The notes under the pieces are model-generated. The model saw only the letters and a list, made by a program, of their open reading frames with translations. It did not search any database and was not told the origin of the DNA. 64,000 nucleotides of DNA from Actinomadura parmotrematis (GTDB taxonomy: Bacteria > Actinomycetota > Actinomycetes > Streptosporangiales > Streptosporangiaceae), in contig NZ_JAIBOA010000006.1 of NCBI RefSeq assembly GCF_019458805.1, forward strand, positions 62,001 through 126,000, written 5' to 3'. Positions 16,876 to 26,660 of this stretch are shown one piece after another. Numbering within the stretch: position 1 is the stretch's first letter; each line of letters begins with the position of its first letter. Position numbers and translations under genes: made by a program.

Positions 16876-19125
16876 TCACGGGGTCTCCGCGCTGTGCCGG
16901 GCCGCGACCGCCGCCGCGATCATCTCGTCGGCGTCGCGGCGGAGCGCCCGCACCGCGTAGCGGGTGCCCGACACCTGGAGCAGGGAGTGCCGCAGCGGCG
17001 TGAACTCGTCGGCGCCGACGCCGCCCTCGACCTCGGCGCGGCGCCGCCGGGCGATCCGCGACAGGTGGTCGTCGAGGCGCGCGAACTCCTCGTCCAGGCG
17101 GGCGGCGAACGCGGTCGCGGCGCCGTCCGGGCCGGGCGGGTCGTCGAGTTCGGCGGCGGCGTCGTCCAGGCGGTCGGCGACGCGGTCGAGGATCTCGGGG
17201 ATGGGGCCGGCGTCCACCGACTCCTCGCGGGCCATCCGGCCGATCGCGATGAGGTGGTCGCGGATGCGGTGCGCGGCGCGCACGGCGCGGCGCAGCTCGG
17301 CGATCCGCGCGGCCGCCGGGACGCGCTCCTCGCCGAGCCGGGTCCGGGTGTCGTTGATCGTCTCGGCGGCCTGCTCGGCGGCGGCGACGCGGTCCTGCGG
17401 CAGCCGCTCGCTGTCGCCCTCGACGACGGCGGCGGCCGCGCGGGCGAGCGCGCCGTGCTCGGTGAGCAGCCGCTCCAGCTGGACGGGGAGCCGCTCGGCG
17501 TACCCGTGCGGCCAGAGGAGCCGCAGGGCGAGGAACACGATGGCGCAGCCGGCGAGGGTCAAAAGGACGCGCTCGGCCGCCGTCAGCCACGTCGAGGGGG
17601 CGGAGAAGTCCAGCAGCATCATCGCGAGGGGCGTGCCGAACAGCGCCCAGTAGGTGAAGTTGACGCCGCGGAGCGCGAACGCCAGCAGCGCGAAGACGAA
17701 CAGGATGAGGGCGGCGGCGAGGCGGTCCGGCGCGAGCGCGAGCAGCGCCCCGGCGATCGCCGAGCCGAGGACGGTGCCGCCGGCGCGCTGCACCAGGTGG
17801 GTGACCGTCTCGCCGTAGGTGCCGCGCTGGGCCTGCATGACGGTGATCGTCATCCAGTGGCCGTGCTTGAGCTTCAGGACGGCCGTCAGCGCCATCGCGA
17901 CCGCGACCGACAGGCCGACCCGGGCGCTGTGCCGCAGGCCCGGGGAGCGGGTGCGGACGGCCCGCTCCAGCCGGCTCCAGGCCGCCATCGGGTGCGGGGT
18001 GAAGGGCCGCGGCGGGCCGAGGCCGACGCGGACGCCGCCCGCCACGACGCGGCGGGCGGCGTCGGTGCTGCCGGTGATGCGCTCGATGGAGCGGCGGACC
18101 TGGCCGACGAGCGCGACCGCGACGAGGTCCTCGTCGCCGGCGAGCCCGGCCCGCCGCACCTTCTCGGTCTGCCGGACGAGGCGCCGCACCGCCGCCGACT
18201 CCTGGTCGCCGAGCGGCAGCTCGCCGGGCAGCGCGACGGCGCCGGCGAGGAGCCGGACCCGGGCCGCCAGCGCGGAGACCGCGACGCGCGCCTCCAGCTC
18301 CCACTCGCGGTCGGACGGGCGCCGCTCGGCGGCGTCGAGCAGCGACTTCAGCGCGACCGTCTCGTGCAGGATCCGGCTCAGGTGCTTGATCAGCCGGTCG
18401 GGGCGGGACTGCTCGTCGCCGCGCCCGGCGCGGAACTGCCCGGCGGTGGCGCGGGCGGCCCCGAGCGCCCGGGACGCGGCCCGGCGCCGCTCGGCCCAGT
18501 CCGGGACGTGCGCGACCTCGGCGAGCGCGGGATCGGCGACCTCCACCGCGTCCAGGGCGCTGGTGTCGGGGTGGCCGATGCCCTGCGCGACGGCGTCGAG
18601 CGCCCCGGCGATCTCCTCGGCGGCCTCGCCGAGCGCGGCGCGGAGCGGCCGGAGGCGCCGCGCGGGCCAGGGCGCGAGGATGAGCGCGCTCACCCAGAGC
18701 GCGCCGGCGAACTCCAGTAAGCCGTTGTGCACGACGTGCCCGCTGACGGGCCGGACGGCCGTCATCAGCACCGCCAGCGCGGCCGTCGGCCCGATCCAGG
18801 GGACCGAGGTGCCGAGCGCGACGATGGGCGGCACCACCAGCACGGCGACGACGGTGTGCCCGGCGAGGTAGCCGCCGATGGTGGCGCCCAGAGTCACGAT
18901 GAGGACGGTTCCGGCGAGGTTGCGGGCGCGCGCGCCGTAGGGCCCTTCCGGGGCACGCAGCGCGACGAGGTAGGCGCCGAGCGCGATCGCCGAGCCCGCC
19001 GCCGGATGCCCGGTGAGGGTGCCGACGACGAGGGGCGCGGCCACCGCGAACGCGGCGACCGTCCCGTAGACGGGGGTCGCCTGCCCCTCGATCTGGGCGT
19101 ACGCCTCCCGCGCACGCTGCAGCAA
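16876..19125 (-). CDS. FUSC-family membrane protein
   Basis: 749 aa. Two hydrophobic blocks, each of several membrane helices (about 20-165 and 395-530), alternate with long soluble helical regions; the second block includes 'HSARVGLSVAVAMALTAVL' and 'GHWMTITVMQAQRGTYGET', the signature of FUSC/aromatic acid exporter (AaeB-like) proteins. Likely an efflux component of unknown substrate. TTG start at 19125 follows GGGGGAGGG. Monocistronic by position. Confidence 0.82.
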   Translation of the reverse strand: MLQRAREAYAQIEGQATPVYGTVAAFAVAAPLVVGTLTGHPAAGSAIALGAYLVALRAPEGPYGARARNLAGTVLIVTLGATIGGYLAGHTVVAVLVVPPIVALGTSVPWIGPTAALAVLMTAVRPVSGHVVHNGLLEFAGALWVSALILAPWPARRLRPLRAALGEAAEEIAGALDAVAQGIGHPDTSALDAVEVADPALAEVAHVPDWAERRRAASRALGAARATAGQFRAGRGDEQSRPDRLIKHLSRILHETVALKSLLDAAERRPSDREWELEARVAVSALAARVRLLAGAVALPGELPLGDQESAAVRRLVRQTEKVRRAGLAGDEDLVAVALVGQVRRSIERITGSTDAARRVVAGGVRVGLGPPRPFTPHPMAAWSRLERAVRTRSPGLRHSARVGLSVAVAMALTAVLKLKHGHWMTITVMQAQRGTYGETVTHLVQRAGGTVLGSAIAGALLALAPDRLAAALILFVFALLAFALRGVNFTYWALFGTPLAMMLLDFSAPSTWLTAAERVLLTLAGCAIVFLALRLLWPHGYAERLPVQLERLLTEHGALARAAAAVVEGDSERLPQDRVAAAEQAAETINDTRTRLGEERVPAAARIAELRRAVRAAHRIRDHLIAIGRMAREESVDAGPIPEILDRVADRLDDAAAELDDPPGPDGAATAFAARLDEEFARLDDHLSRIARRRRAEVEGGVGADEFTPLRHSLLQVSGTRYAVRALRRDADEMIAAAVAARHSAETP

Positions 19126-19194
19126 CTCGCCCTCCCCCGCGTTCCGCGCCCGCGAGGGGGACCTACCCCGAAACCGGGGCGATGATCACTGGGG

Positions 19195-20403
19195 TCAGGG
19201 GAGCGCGGCCGGGTCGGCGGCGTCGGCCGCCTCGACGTCCTCGCGGGAGATGCCGAGCAGGAACAGGATGGTGTCGAGGTAGGGGACGTTCACGGCGGTG
19301 TCGGCGGCCTCGCGGACGACCGGCTTGGCGTTGTAGGCGATGCCGAGCCCGGCGGCCTGCAGCATGTCCAGGTCGTTGGCGCCGTCGCCGATCGCGACGG
19401 TCTGGCTGATCGGGACGCCGGCCTGGCGGGCGAACCGGGCGAGCGCCTCGGCCTTGCCGGCCCGGTCGATGACGGGGCCGGTGACGCGGCCGGTCAGCCG
19501 CCCGTTCTCGATCTCCAGGGTGTTGGCGGCGGCGTAGTCGATGCCGAGGTCGGCGGCGAGCCCGTCGGTGATCTGGGTGAAGCCGCCGCTCACGATGGCG
19601 AACTTGTAGTCCAGGCGCTTCAGCGTGCGCACCAGGGTGCGGGCGCCGGAGGCGAGCTCGACGCGGCCGGCGACGGTGGCGAGGGCGCCCGCGTCCAGGC
19701 CGGCGAGGAGCGCGACGCGCTCGCGGAGCGACCCCTCGAAGTCCAGCTCGCCGCGCATCGCCGCCTCGGTGACCTTGGCGACCTCCTCCAGGCAGCCGGC
19801 CTCCTCGGCGAGCAGCTCGATGACCTCGCCCTGGATGAGGGTGGAGTCGACGTCCATGACGATGAGGCGCTTGGCGCGGCGGGCGAGGCCGCCGCGCTGG
19901 ACGGCGACGTCGACGCGCTGCTCCTTGGCCTCCTGGGCGAGGGCGGCGCGGAGCGTCTCGGGGTCGGCGCCGGACACGTCCAGCTCGATGCAGGTGACGG
20001 GGTAGTGGGCGAGCCGCTCGATGCGGTCGATGTTGGCGCCGGCGGCGGCGATGCGCCCGGCGATGCCGGCCATCGCGGCGGGGCGGAGCGGCGCGCCGAG
20101 GACGGTGACGTGCAGCCGCCCGCGGCGGCGCGGCAGCGTCTTGTCGCGGCCGGTGGACAGCTCGATCTCCATGTCGAGGTCGGCGGCGACGGCCTCGGCC
20201 GCCGTCCAGACGCGGCCGACGTCGGAGCTGTCGGTATAGGCGATCAGGGCGCCGAGGACCAGCCGGCCCCGGATGACGACCTGCTCGACGTCGACGACGG
20301 TGACCGGGAAGGCGGCGAGGGTCGCGAAGAGGCGCGAGGTCACCCCCGGGCGGTCGCGGCCGGTGAGCGTGATGAGCAGCGTGCGCTGCGGGGAGCCGTC
20401 CAT
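19195..20403 (-). CDS. serB: Phosphoserine phosphatase SerB
   Basis: 402 aa. N-terminal ACT domain (about 5-80, 'LLITLTGRDRPGVTSRLFA'), a second ACT-like region to about 170, then a HAD phosphatase: motif I 'VMDVDSTLIQGEV', motif II 'AIVSGGFTQI', motif III 'AIGDGANDLDML'. It catalyses the last step of L-serine synthesis. ATG 20403 follows GGAGGG. The length and double ACT layout match M. tuberculosis SerB2-type proteins. Confidence 0.93.
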   Translation of the reverse strand: MDGSPQRTLLITLTGRDRPGVTSRLFATLAAFPVTVVDVEQVVIRGRLVLGALIAYTDSSDVGRVWTAAEAVAADLDMEIELSTGRDKTLPRRRGRLHVTVLGAPLRPAAMAGIAGRIAAAGANIDRIERLAHYPVTCIELDVSGADPETLRAALAQEAKEQRVDVAVQRGGLARRAKRLIVMDVDSTLIQGEVIELLAEEAGCLEEVAKVTEAAMRGELDFEGSLRERVALLAGLDAGALATVAGRVELASGARTLVRTLKRLDYKFAIVSGGFTQITDGLAADLGIDYAAANTLEIENGRLTGRVTGPVIDRAGKAEALARFARQAGVPISQTVAIGDGANDLDMLQAAGLGIAYNAKPVVREAADTAVNVPYLDTILFLLGISREDVEAADAADPAALP

Positions 20404-20526
20404 AGCTGCCCTCCACGGTACCGGCCGTTTTGCGCGGACCGCTCCCTCCGTCCAGCATGCGGGACCTCGTCGCCCGTTCGGCACCGGTTCGTCCGCCCCG
20501 TTCACGCACTGTTCACCGGGCGCGGC

Positions 20527-21552
20527 TCAGGGGAGCAGCAGGTTCAGGTCGCCGAACTCGTGCCAGAGGTAGCGGTGCTCCAGGGCCGCCTCGTAGGTGG
20601 CGGCGAGGAGGCCGGGGCCGGCGATGGCGGTGAGCATCATCAGGTGCGACGACTTCGGCTCGTGCAGGCCCGTCAGCAGGCCGTCCACGACGCGCACGCC
20701 CTTCTCGGGAGTCACGATGTGCTCGGTCCAGCCCTCGGCGGCGCGGACGTGGCCGTCGGAGGCGGCGGCTGTCTCCAGGGCGCGCACGACGGTCGTGCCG
20801 ACCGCGATGACGCGCCCGCCCCGGGTGCGGACGTGCTCGACGAGCGCCGCCGTCGCCTCGGGCACCCTGTAGCGCTCGGCGTAGGGCGGCTCGTGCGCCT
20901 CGGGGGACGCGACGCCGGTGTGCAGGGACAGCGGCGCCATCAGGACGCCCGCAGAGACGAGGCGCGTCACCAGCTCGTGGGTGAAAGGACGGGCGGCGCT
21001 CGGCATCTCGGCGCCGCCGTCCGCGCGGTCGTGGGCGAACACCGTCTGGTAGGCGGCGGTGGGCCATTCGCCCGGGACGTAGCCGTAGCGGATGGGGACG
21101 CCGTGGCGCCGCAGGTAGGGGACGACGTCGGTGCTCAGCCGCGCCTCCCACAGACGGCCGGTGCGGCGCGCGAGCAGGGTGAGCGTGGCGCCCCCGGGCA
21201 GCGGGATCCACTCGCCCGCGCGGCCGCCCGTATACGGCAGGGTGCGTTTGCCGGCGCGGCGCCGCAGTTCCACCAGCCAGGTCCGCTCGTCGCCGCCGGG
21301 GAGCGGCGTGGAGAAATGCACGGTCGTGCGGTCGAGGGGGACGGCGGCGGGCAGCGTCGCGGAGGTGTTGACGACCAGCAGGTCGCCGGGGCGGAGCAGC
21401 GCCGGCAGGTCCCGGAACGCGTGGTGGCCGACCCGGCCGGTCGCGCGGTGCCCGGTGAGCAGGCGGACGCCGTCGCGGCCGCGGCCGCGCGCCTCGGGCG
21501 GCTCGTGCGCCTCCAGGTCGGCGGGCAGGTCGAAGTCGAGCAGGGCGGTCAC
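20527..21552 (-). CDS. QueA-like S-adenosylmethionine:tRNA ribosyltransferase-isomerase homologue
   Basis: 341 aa. Recognisable QueA blocks: 'LRPGDLLVVNTSATLPAA', 'GYVPGEWPTAAYQTVFA', 'LSLHTGVASPEAHEPPYAE', 'VIAVGTTVVRALETAA' and 'LLTGLHEPKSSHLMMLTA'. QueA transfers and isomerises ribose from SAM onto preQ1 in tRNA. It differs from canonical QueA in an Arg/Gly-rich N-terminal segment. GTG start overlaps the stop of the MFS gene, so it is the last gene of a coupled SDR-MFS-QueA-like operon. No other queuosine gene is in the window, so the substrate may differ. Confidence 0.8.
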   Translation of the reverse strand: MTALLDFDLPADLEAHEPPEARGRGRDGVRLLTGHRATGRVGHHAFRDLPALLRPGDLLVVNTSATLPAAVPLDRTTVHFSTPLPGGDERTWLVELRRRAGKRTLPYTGGRAGEWIPLPGGATLTLLARRTGRLWEARLSTDVVPYLRRHGVPIRYGYVPGEWPTAAYQTVFAHDRADGGAEMPSAARPFTHELVTRLVSAGVLMAPLSLHTGVASPEAHEPPYAERYRVPEATAALVEHVRTRGGRVIAVGTTVVRALETAAASDGHVRAAEGWTEHIVTPEKGVRVVDGLLTGLHEPKSSHLMMLTAIAGPGLLAATYEAALEHRYLWHEFGDLNLLLP

Positions 21553-22910
21553 GGGCGAGCCTCCAGCCGGAACGAGGCCGCCAGCGCCACGGCGGCGACG
21601 GCGGCGAAGGCGGCCCCGCTGACGGCGACGCCGGCGCCGAGCCGGGCCGCGCCGAGGGCCGCGACGACGGCGCCCGCGGCGCCGACGATCAGGGACGAGC
21701 CGAGCTGGTCGGCGATCTGCAGGGCGGCGGAGTTGGCGCCCTGCTCGCCCTCGGGCGAGGCGTCCAGGGTCAGCACCGACAGGCTGCTGATGGCGAAGCC
21801 CATGCCGGCGCCGCCGACCGTCCAGGCGGGCACGGTCGCCCAGCCGGAGAACTCCAGCGCGACGACGACGCCGGCGATGCCGAGCGTCACCAGCGCGGCG
21901 CCGAGCCGCACGAAGAACGCGCGGGGCCGCGCGGACCGGCCCTGGATCTGCGAGGCGCCCGACCAGCCGAGCGCGCCGACGGTGAGCGCGACGCCCGCCT
22001 GCGCGGCGCCGAAGCCGTGCAGGCCGGTGAGGGCGAGCGGGATGAAGGCGTCCATGCCGAAGAACGCCCCGGCGAGCAGGCCGCGCACGAGGACGACGCT
22101 CGGCAGGCCGCGCCGCATCCGCAGTGCCCCCGCGGGCAGCAGCCGGGGGAGGCCGGCGGCGATCCCGGCGATCCCGGCGGTGGCGAGCAGCAGGTGCGGC
22201 ACCGTCACGTCGTCGATGCCGTACAGGAACGCGCCCGCGCCCGCGGCGGCGGCGACGGCCGCGAGGTAGCGCGACCGCGACACCGGCGCGGGGGGACCGT
22301 CGGCGGGACGCAGGTCGCGCAGCGCCGGCAGGAGCATCGCGGCGGCGGGCACGACCAGCGGGATCAGCCCGAGGAACACCCAGCGCCACCCGGCGTGCTC
22401 GGCGACGAAGCCGCCGACGGCCGGGCCGACCAGCGACGGCAGCACCCACGCGGCGGCGAGCGCGGCGAACACCCGGGGCCGCAGCTCCTCGGGGTAGGCG
22501 CGGGCGATCAGCACGTAGACCGCGACCATCGCGACGCCGGTGCCGAGCCCCTGCAGGACGCGGCCGCCGATGAACACCGCCATGGCCGGCGCGGCGCCCG
22601 CGACGGCGAGGCCCGCGACGAACACCGCGAGCCCGGCGAGCAGCGGGCGGCCCGGCCCCGACCGGTCCACCCAGCCGCCGCCGAGCACCGTCGTCAGCAG
22701 CCCGGAGATCAGCGTGGCGCTGAAGCCCCACGCGTACAGCGGCAGGCCGTCCAGGTCGCGGGCGAGGACGGGCATGACGGTGCCGACCGACATCGCCTCG
22801 AAGGCGAGCAGCGTGACGACCAGGACGATCCCGGTGGTCGCGGTGCGGTGGCGGGCGTCCAGCACGGACGCGGCGGGCGCCGTCGGCTCCGGGGCGAGGG
22901 CGGCGGTCAT
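21549..22910 (-). CDS. MFS transporter
   Basis: 453 aa with about 12-14 membrane helices. Motif A-like 'GGGWVDRSGPGRPLLAG' after helix 2, and 'GRVLQGLGTGVAMVAVYVLI' with 'RVFAALAAAWVLPSLVGPAVGG' (motif C-like antiporter signature), point to a drug/proton antiporter-type member. Both ends overlap neighbours by 4 nt (ATGA with the SDR gene, GTGA with the QueA-like gene), so the three are translationally coupled. Substrate unknown. Confidence 0.85.
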   Translation of the reverse strand: MTAALAPEPTAPAASVLDARHRTATTGIVLVVTLLAFEAMSVGTVMPVLARDLDGLPLYAWGFSATLISGLLTTVLGGGWVDRSGPGRPLLAGLAVFVAGLAVAGAAPAMAVFIGGRVLQGLGTGVAMVAVYVLIARAYPEELRPRVFAALAAAWVLPSLVGPAVGGFVAEHAGWRWVFLGLIPLVVPAAAMLLPALRDLRPADGPPAPVSRSRYLAAVAAAAGAGAFLYGIDDVTVPHLLLATAGIAGIAAGLPRLLPAGALRMRRGLPSVVLVRGLLAGAFFGMDAFIPLALTGLHGFGAAQAGVALTVGALGWSGASQIQGRSARPRAFFVRLGAALVTLGIAGVVVALEFSGWATVPAWTVGGAGMGFAISSLSVLTLDASPEGEQGANSAALQIADQLGSSLIVGAAGAVVAALGAARLGAGVAVSGAAFAAVAAVALAASFRLEARP

Positions 22911-23575
22911 CGCAGGTCCCCCGCCCGGTAGCGGCCGCTCGGGCGGCGCTCGGCGACGAGGCGGAGGAGCGCCGCGGCGGCCTCGGCCGGATCGGGCGCG
23001 GCGGCCGCGTCCTCGCCGGCGTCCCGCAGCATCGCGGTGTTCATCTCGCCGGGGTCGGCCCACCAGACCGCGAGGCCGGGCTCCTCGGCGGCCAGCACGC
23101 GGGAGAGCTGCTCCAGGGCGGCCTTGGCGGCGCCGTAGCCGCCCCAGCCCGGGTAGCCCTCCACGGCGGCGTCGGAGGTGATGTTCAGGACCGCGCCGCC
23201 GCGCTCGCGGAGGGCGGGCAGCACCGCCTGGACGAGCGCGAGCGGCGCGATCGCGTTGGTGGCGAACGCGGCGGCCAGGTCGTCCAGGGGCTGGTCGGCG
23301 AGGCGCGGCAGCGGCACCGTCCCGAGCGTCCCGGCGTTGTTGACGAGCAGGTCCAGGCCGCCCGCCGCGGCGACCGCGCCCGCGAGGGCGGCGCGGTGCG
23401 CGGGGTCGGCGACGTCGCCGGCGATCGCGGTCGCGCCGGGCGGCGCCGCGGCGGCGAGCGCCGCGCCGTCCCGCGCGTCGACGACCAGCGACCAGCCGTC
23501 CCGGGCGAGGGCGCCGGCGAGGGCCCGGCCGAGCCCCCGGGAGGCGCCGGTGATGAGTGCCGTCTTCGTCGTCAT
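22907..23575 (-). CDS. SDR-family oxidoreductase
   Basis: 222 aa classical short-chain dehydrogenase: 'ALITGASRGLGRALA' (TGxxxGxG cofactor motif), 'NNAGTLG', Ser in 'VLNITSDAA' and Tyr-Gly-x-x-Lys 'YGAAKAAL' catalytic residues. ATG 23575 begins directly before the cofactor motif; a longer upstream extension is Pro/Arg-rich and unlikely. First gene of the coupled operon with the MFS and QueA-like genes. Confidence 0.85.
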   Translation of the reverse strand: MTTKTALITGASRGLGRALAGALARDGWSLVVDARDGAALAAAAPPGATAIAGDVADPAHRAALAGAVAAAGGLDLLVNNAGTLGTVPLPRLADQPLDDLAAAFATNAIAPLALVQAVLPALRERGGAVLNITSDAAVEGYPGWGGYGAAKAALEQLSRVLAAEEPGLAVWWADPGEMNTAMLRDAGEDAAAAPDPAEAAAALLRLVAERRPSGRYRAGDLR

Positions 23576-23832
23576 GCCCGCACGGTAGGACGGCCGCGCG
23601 GGACCGGGCATCGGCCGCCGGGGGCCGGGGCCGTCCGCATTAGGTCCTAGGACCACCGGACCGGCCGGGCGAACCGGAAAAGGGGGGACATACCTCTCCA
23701 GGAGCGGTGCGGCGCCCCGAACCCCGTCCCGCAGGCTGATACTGGACGGGCCGCCCAGCGAGTACGGTCTTCACAGAGAGCGACACGCGAGCGACGCGGC
23801 CGCTCGGCGACAGCGGCGGAGGACCGGACGGC

Positions 23833-24975
23833 ATGGGCGCACGGCGCGCGGACCACAGCGATCCAGGGGCGACCCTGCGCGCCGTCAGCTCCGCCGTGCT
23901 CGCCGTCACCAGCCACCTGTCGGTGCACGAGGTCCTCCAGGTCATCGTGCGCGCCGCCGGGCAGCTCCTGGACGCCCGCTACGCCGCCCTCGGCGTCCCC
24001 GACGACGAGGGCTCGTTCGCCGAGTTCGTCGTCGAGGGCGTCAGCGACGAGGAGTGGGAGGCCATCGGGCCCATGCCGCGCCAGCACGGCATGCTCGCCG
24101 CGATGCTGCGGTCGCGCGAACCGATGCGGCTCGCCGACATCCGCCGCGAGCCCGCCTTCGAGGGCTGGCCGTCCGCGCACCCCGTGCTGAAGGACTTCCT
24201 CGGCGCGCCCATCCTCGACGGCGAGACGACGCTCGGCATCGTCTTCCTCGCCAACAAGCGCGTCCCCGGCGGCTTCACCGCGGACGACGAGGAGCTCCTC
24301 GCGCTGTTCGCCGCGCACGCCGCGATCGCCATGACGAACGCGCGCCTGTACGAGCACAACCGCGAGCTCACCGTCGTCGCCGAACGCAACCGGCTCGCCC
24401 GCGAGCTCCACGACGCCGTCGCGCAGAAGCTGTTCTCGCTGCGGCTCACCGCGCAGGCCGCCGCCACCCTCGCCGCCCGCGACCCGGTCCGCACCGTCGC
24501 CGAGCTGGAGCACGTCGAGCGGCTCGCCGCCGAGGCGCTCGCCGAGCTGCGCGCCGTCATCTTCGAGCTGCGCCCCGCCGACCTCGCCGACGGCCTCGCC
24601 GCCTCGCTGCGCAAGCACGTCGAGGTCCTGGACCGCGCCTACCCCGCGGACGTCGGCTTCACCTGCGACCTCGCCGCCCCGCTCCCCGGCGGGCAGGAGG
24701 CCGCGCTGTTCCGCATCGCCCAGGAGGCGCTGCACAACGCGCTGCGGCACGCGTCCGCGAAGCGCATCGACGTCCGGCTGGGCGCGACCGGACGGTGCGT
24801 CGTGCTCGAAGTCACCGACGACGGCGCCGGCTTCGAGGCCGGCGGCGCCGCGAACGGCGACGGCGGGCTCGGGCTCGCCTCGATGCGCGAGCGCGCGCGG
24901 TCGATCGGGGGCACACTGTCCCTGGGCGCCGCACCCGGCGAGGGGACGACCGTGAGAGTGGAGGTGCCGCGGTGA
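23833..24975 (+). CDS. GAF-domain sensor histidine kinase
   Basis: 380 aa, cytoplasmic (no membrane helix). GAF domain at about 25-175, HisKA_3 dimerisation domain with phospho-acceptor His in 'LARELHDAVAQKLFSLRL' (about residue 200), and HATPase_c with 'ALHNALRHA' (N-box) and 'DDGAGFEAGG', 'GGLGLASMRERA' (G-boxes). A DevS/NarL-type kinase. Its TGA overlaps the GTG of the response regulator gene. GGAGG lies about 11 nt before the ATG. Confidence 0.9.
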   Translation: MGARRADHSDPGATLRAVSSAVLAVTSHLSVHEVLQVIVRAAGQLLDARYAALGVPDDEGSFAEFVVEGVSDEEWEAIGPMPRQHGMLAAMLRSREPMRLADIRREPAFEGWPSAHPVLKDFLGAPILDGETTLGIVFLANKRVPGGFTADDEELLALFAAHAAIAMTNARLYEHNRELTVVAERNRLARELHDAVAQKLFSLRLTAQAAATLAARDPVRTVAELEHVERLAAEALAELRAVIFELRPADLADGLAASLRKHVEVLDRAYPADVGFTCDLAAPLPGGQEAALFRIAQEALHNALRHASAKRIDVRLGATGRCVVLEVTDDGAGFEAGGAANGDGGLGLASMRERARSIGGTLSLGAAPGEGTTVRVEVPR

Positions 24976-25646
24976 GCGACGGGCCGAGCGGCACGCCCGG
25001 CGAGGGCGCCCCCATCCGGGTGCTGATCGCCGACGACCACCCGATCGTCCGGCAGGGGCTGCGCACCTTCCTCGGCGTGCAGCCCGGCGTCGAGGTCGTC
25101 GGGGAGGCCGCCGACGGCGCGTCGGCGGTGACGCTGGCCGAAACGCTGGAGCCCGATATCGTGCTGCTGGACCTCAACATGCCGGGGGCGGGCGGGCTGG
25201 ACGCGCTCGCGGAACTGCGGGCACGCGGGGTCCCGGCCCGGGTGCTGGTGCTCACCAGCGTGACCGGGCGAGGGCACGTGCTGCCGGCTGTACAGGCGGG
25301 CGCGGCGGGGTACCTCTACAAGGACGTGGACCCCAAAGCACTCGTGCGGGCGATCAGATCGGTCCACGATGGGCATGTGCTGTTCGCCCCCGACGCGGCC
25401 GAGGCCATGCTCGCGCCCGCGCCGGTGGCGGACGACGACCGCGGCGCCGCCGCGCTGACCGAACGGGAACGGGAGGTGCTCGTGCAGATCGCACGGGGCA
25501 GGTCCAACCGGGAGATCGCTCGCGCGCTCACGGTCTCGGAGAAGACGGTCAAGACCCACGTCAGTAATCTGCTCATGAAACTGGGAGTGCAGGATCGGAC
25601 CCAGGCCGCCCTCTACGCCGTCCGCCACGGGCTGTCCGGTGCCTGA
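24972..25646 (+). CDS. LuxR/NarL-family response regulator
   Basis: 224 aa. Receiver domain with acidic pair 'ADDHPIV', phospho-acceptor Asp in 'DIVLLDLNMPG', Thr/Ser switch 'VLTSV' and Lys in 'YLYKD'. C-terminal HTH_LuxR 'LTEREREVLVQIARGRSNRE...TVKTHVSNLLMKLG'. Coupled to the GAF kinase by a 4-nt overlap, which fixes GTG 24972 as the start; the PP2C gene follows 43 nt later. Confidence 0.92.
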   Translation: MSDGPSGTPGEGAPIRVLIADDHPIVRQGLRTFLGVQPGVEVVGEAADGASAVTLAETLEPDIVLLDLNMPGAGGLDALAELRARGVPARVLVLTSVTGRGHVLPAVQAGAAGYLYKDVDPKALVRAIRSVHDGHVLFAPDAAEAMLAPAPVADDDRGAAALTEREREVLVQIARGRSNREIARALTVSEKTVKTHVSNLLMKLGVQDRTQAALYAVRHGLSGA

Positions 25647-25689
25647 GCCCGCTCCCACTCCTCTGACAGGATCGTCATCGAAATCGGTT

Positions 25690-26481
25690 ATGAACGTAGC
25701 AATCAGGTTCGCAGCAGGCAGTGACATCGGATGCAGCCGGGAGAACAACGAGGACTCCGGCTATGCCGGTGCGCGGTTGATCGCGGTCGCCGACGGCATG
25801 GGCGGGTACGCGGGCGGCGAGGTGGCGAGCTCCACCGTGATCGGCGCGCTGCGCTCGCTGGACACCGACGCCGCCGGTGACGATCTCGTCGACGGCCTCC
25901 GGCGCGCGGTCGCCGGCGCCAACGAGAAGCTCCGCATCGTCCGGGACGAGCGCCCCGACCTCAGCCGGATGGGCACCACCCTCACCGCGATGCTCTGGTC
26001 GGGCACCTCGGTGGCCCTCGCGCACATCGGCGACTCGCGCGGCTACCTGCTGCGCGATGGCGAGCTCTACCAGATCACCCAGGACCACACGATGGACGAG
26101 CTGCTCAAGGCCGAGGCCGAGCAGGCCGGGGGCAAGGCCGACCCGGCCGAGACCTCGCGGCTGTCGCACGTCCTCTACCGGGTGCTGGACGGCCGCGACG
26201 ACCGCGAGCCGGACCTGCGGCTGCGCGAGGCCCGGCTCGGCGACCGCTACCTGCTCTGCTCCGACGGGCTGAGCGGGCCGGTGGACGCCCAGACGATCTA
26301 CGAGGTGCTGGCGGCCGAGGCCGACCCGCGCCGCGCGGTCGCCCGGCTGATCCAGATCGCCCGCGACAACGGCGGCCCGGACAACATCACCGGCGTCGTC
26401 GCCGACGTCGTCGAGGCCGACCACATCACCGAGCAGGACCGGCCCGTCACCGTCGGCGCCGCCGCCCAGGCGCAGCCGTAG
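25690..26481 (+). CDS. PP2C-family Ser/Thr protein phosphatase
   Basis: 263 aa. Metal-binding motifs in order: 'SRENNEDSGY', 'AVADGMGGYAGGEVA', 'GTTLTAMLW', 'AHIGDSRGYLLR', 'LLCSDGLSG', 'DNITGVVADVV', the complete PP2C set. No membrane segment, so a soluble PrpC/PstP-like catalytic domain. ATG 25690 matches the usual N-terminus; an in-frame GTG at 25639 overlapping the response regulator gene is also possible. It is likely transcribed with the kinase/regulator pair and could link Ser/Thr phosphorylation to that system. Confidence 0.9.
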   Translation: MNVAIRFAAGSDIGCSRENNEDSGYAGARLIAVADGMGGYAGGEVASSTVIGALRSLDTDAAGDDLVDGLRRAVAGANEKLRIVRDERPDLSRMGTTLTAMLWSGTSVALAHIGDSRGYLLRDGELYQITQDHTMDELLKAEAEQAGGKADPAETSRLSHVLYRVLDGRDDREPDLRLREARLGDRYLLCSDGLSGPVDAQTIYEVLAAEADPRRAVARLIQIARDNGGPDNITGVVADVVEADHITEQDRPVTVGAAAQAQP

Positions 26482-26660
26482 CCCGTCCCGCCCGCCGCCG
26501 GGCCGCCCGCACGGGGCGGCCCGGCGACCCGCCGTCCCGCCGGGGCGGCCGTGAACGCGCCCGCGCGCGGTGGCCACGCCCGCGCGCGGTGACGCAGCGC
26601 GCCCGGGCCGCTCCGGGCGGTACGCCCCGCGCCGTTCAGCGCGCCGCCGCCGTATCGTCA

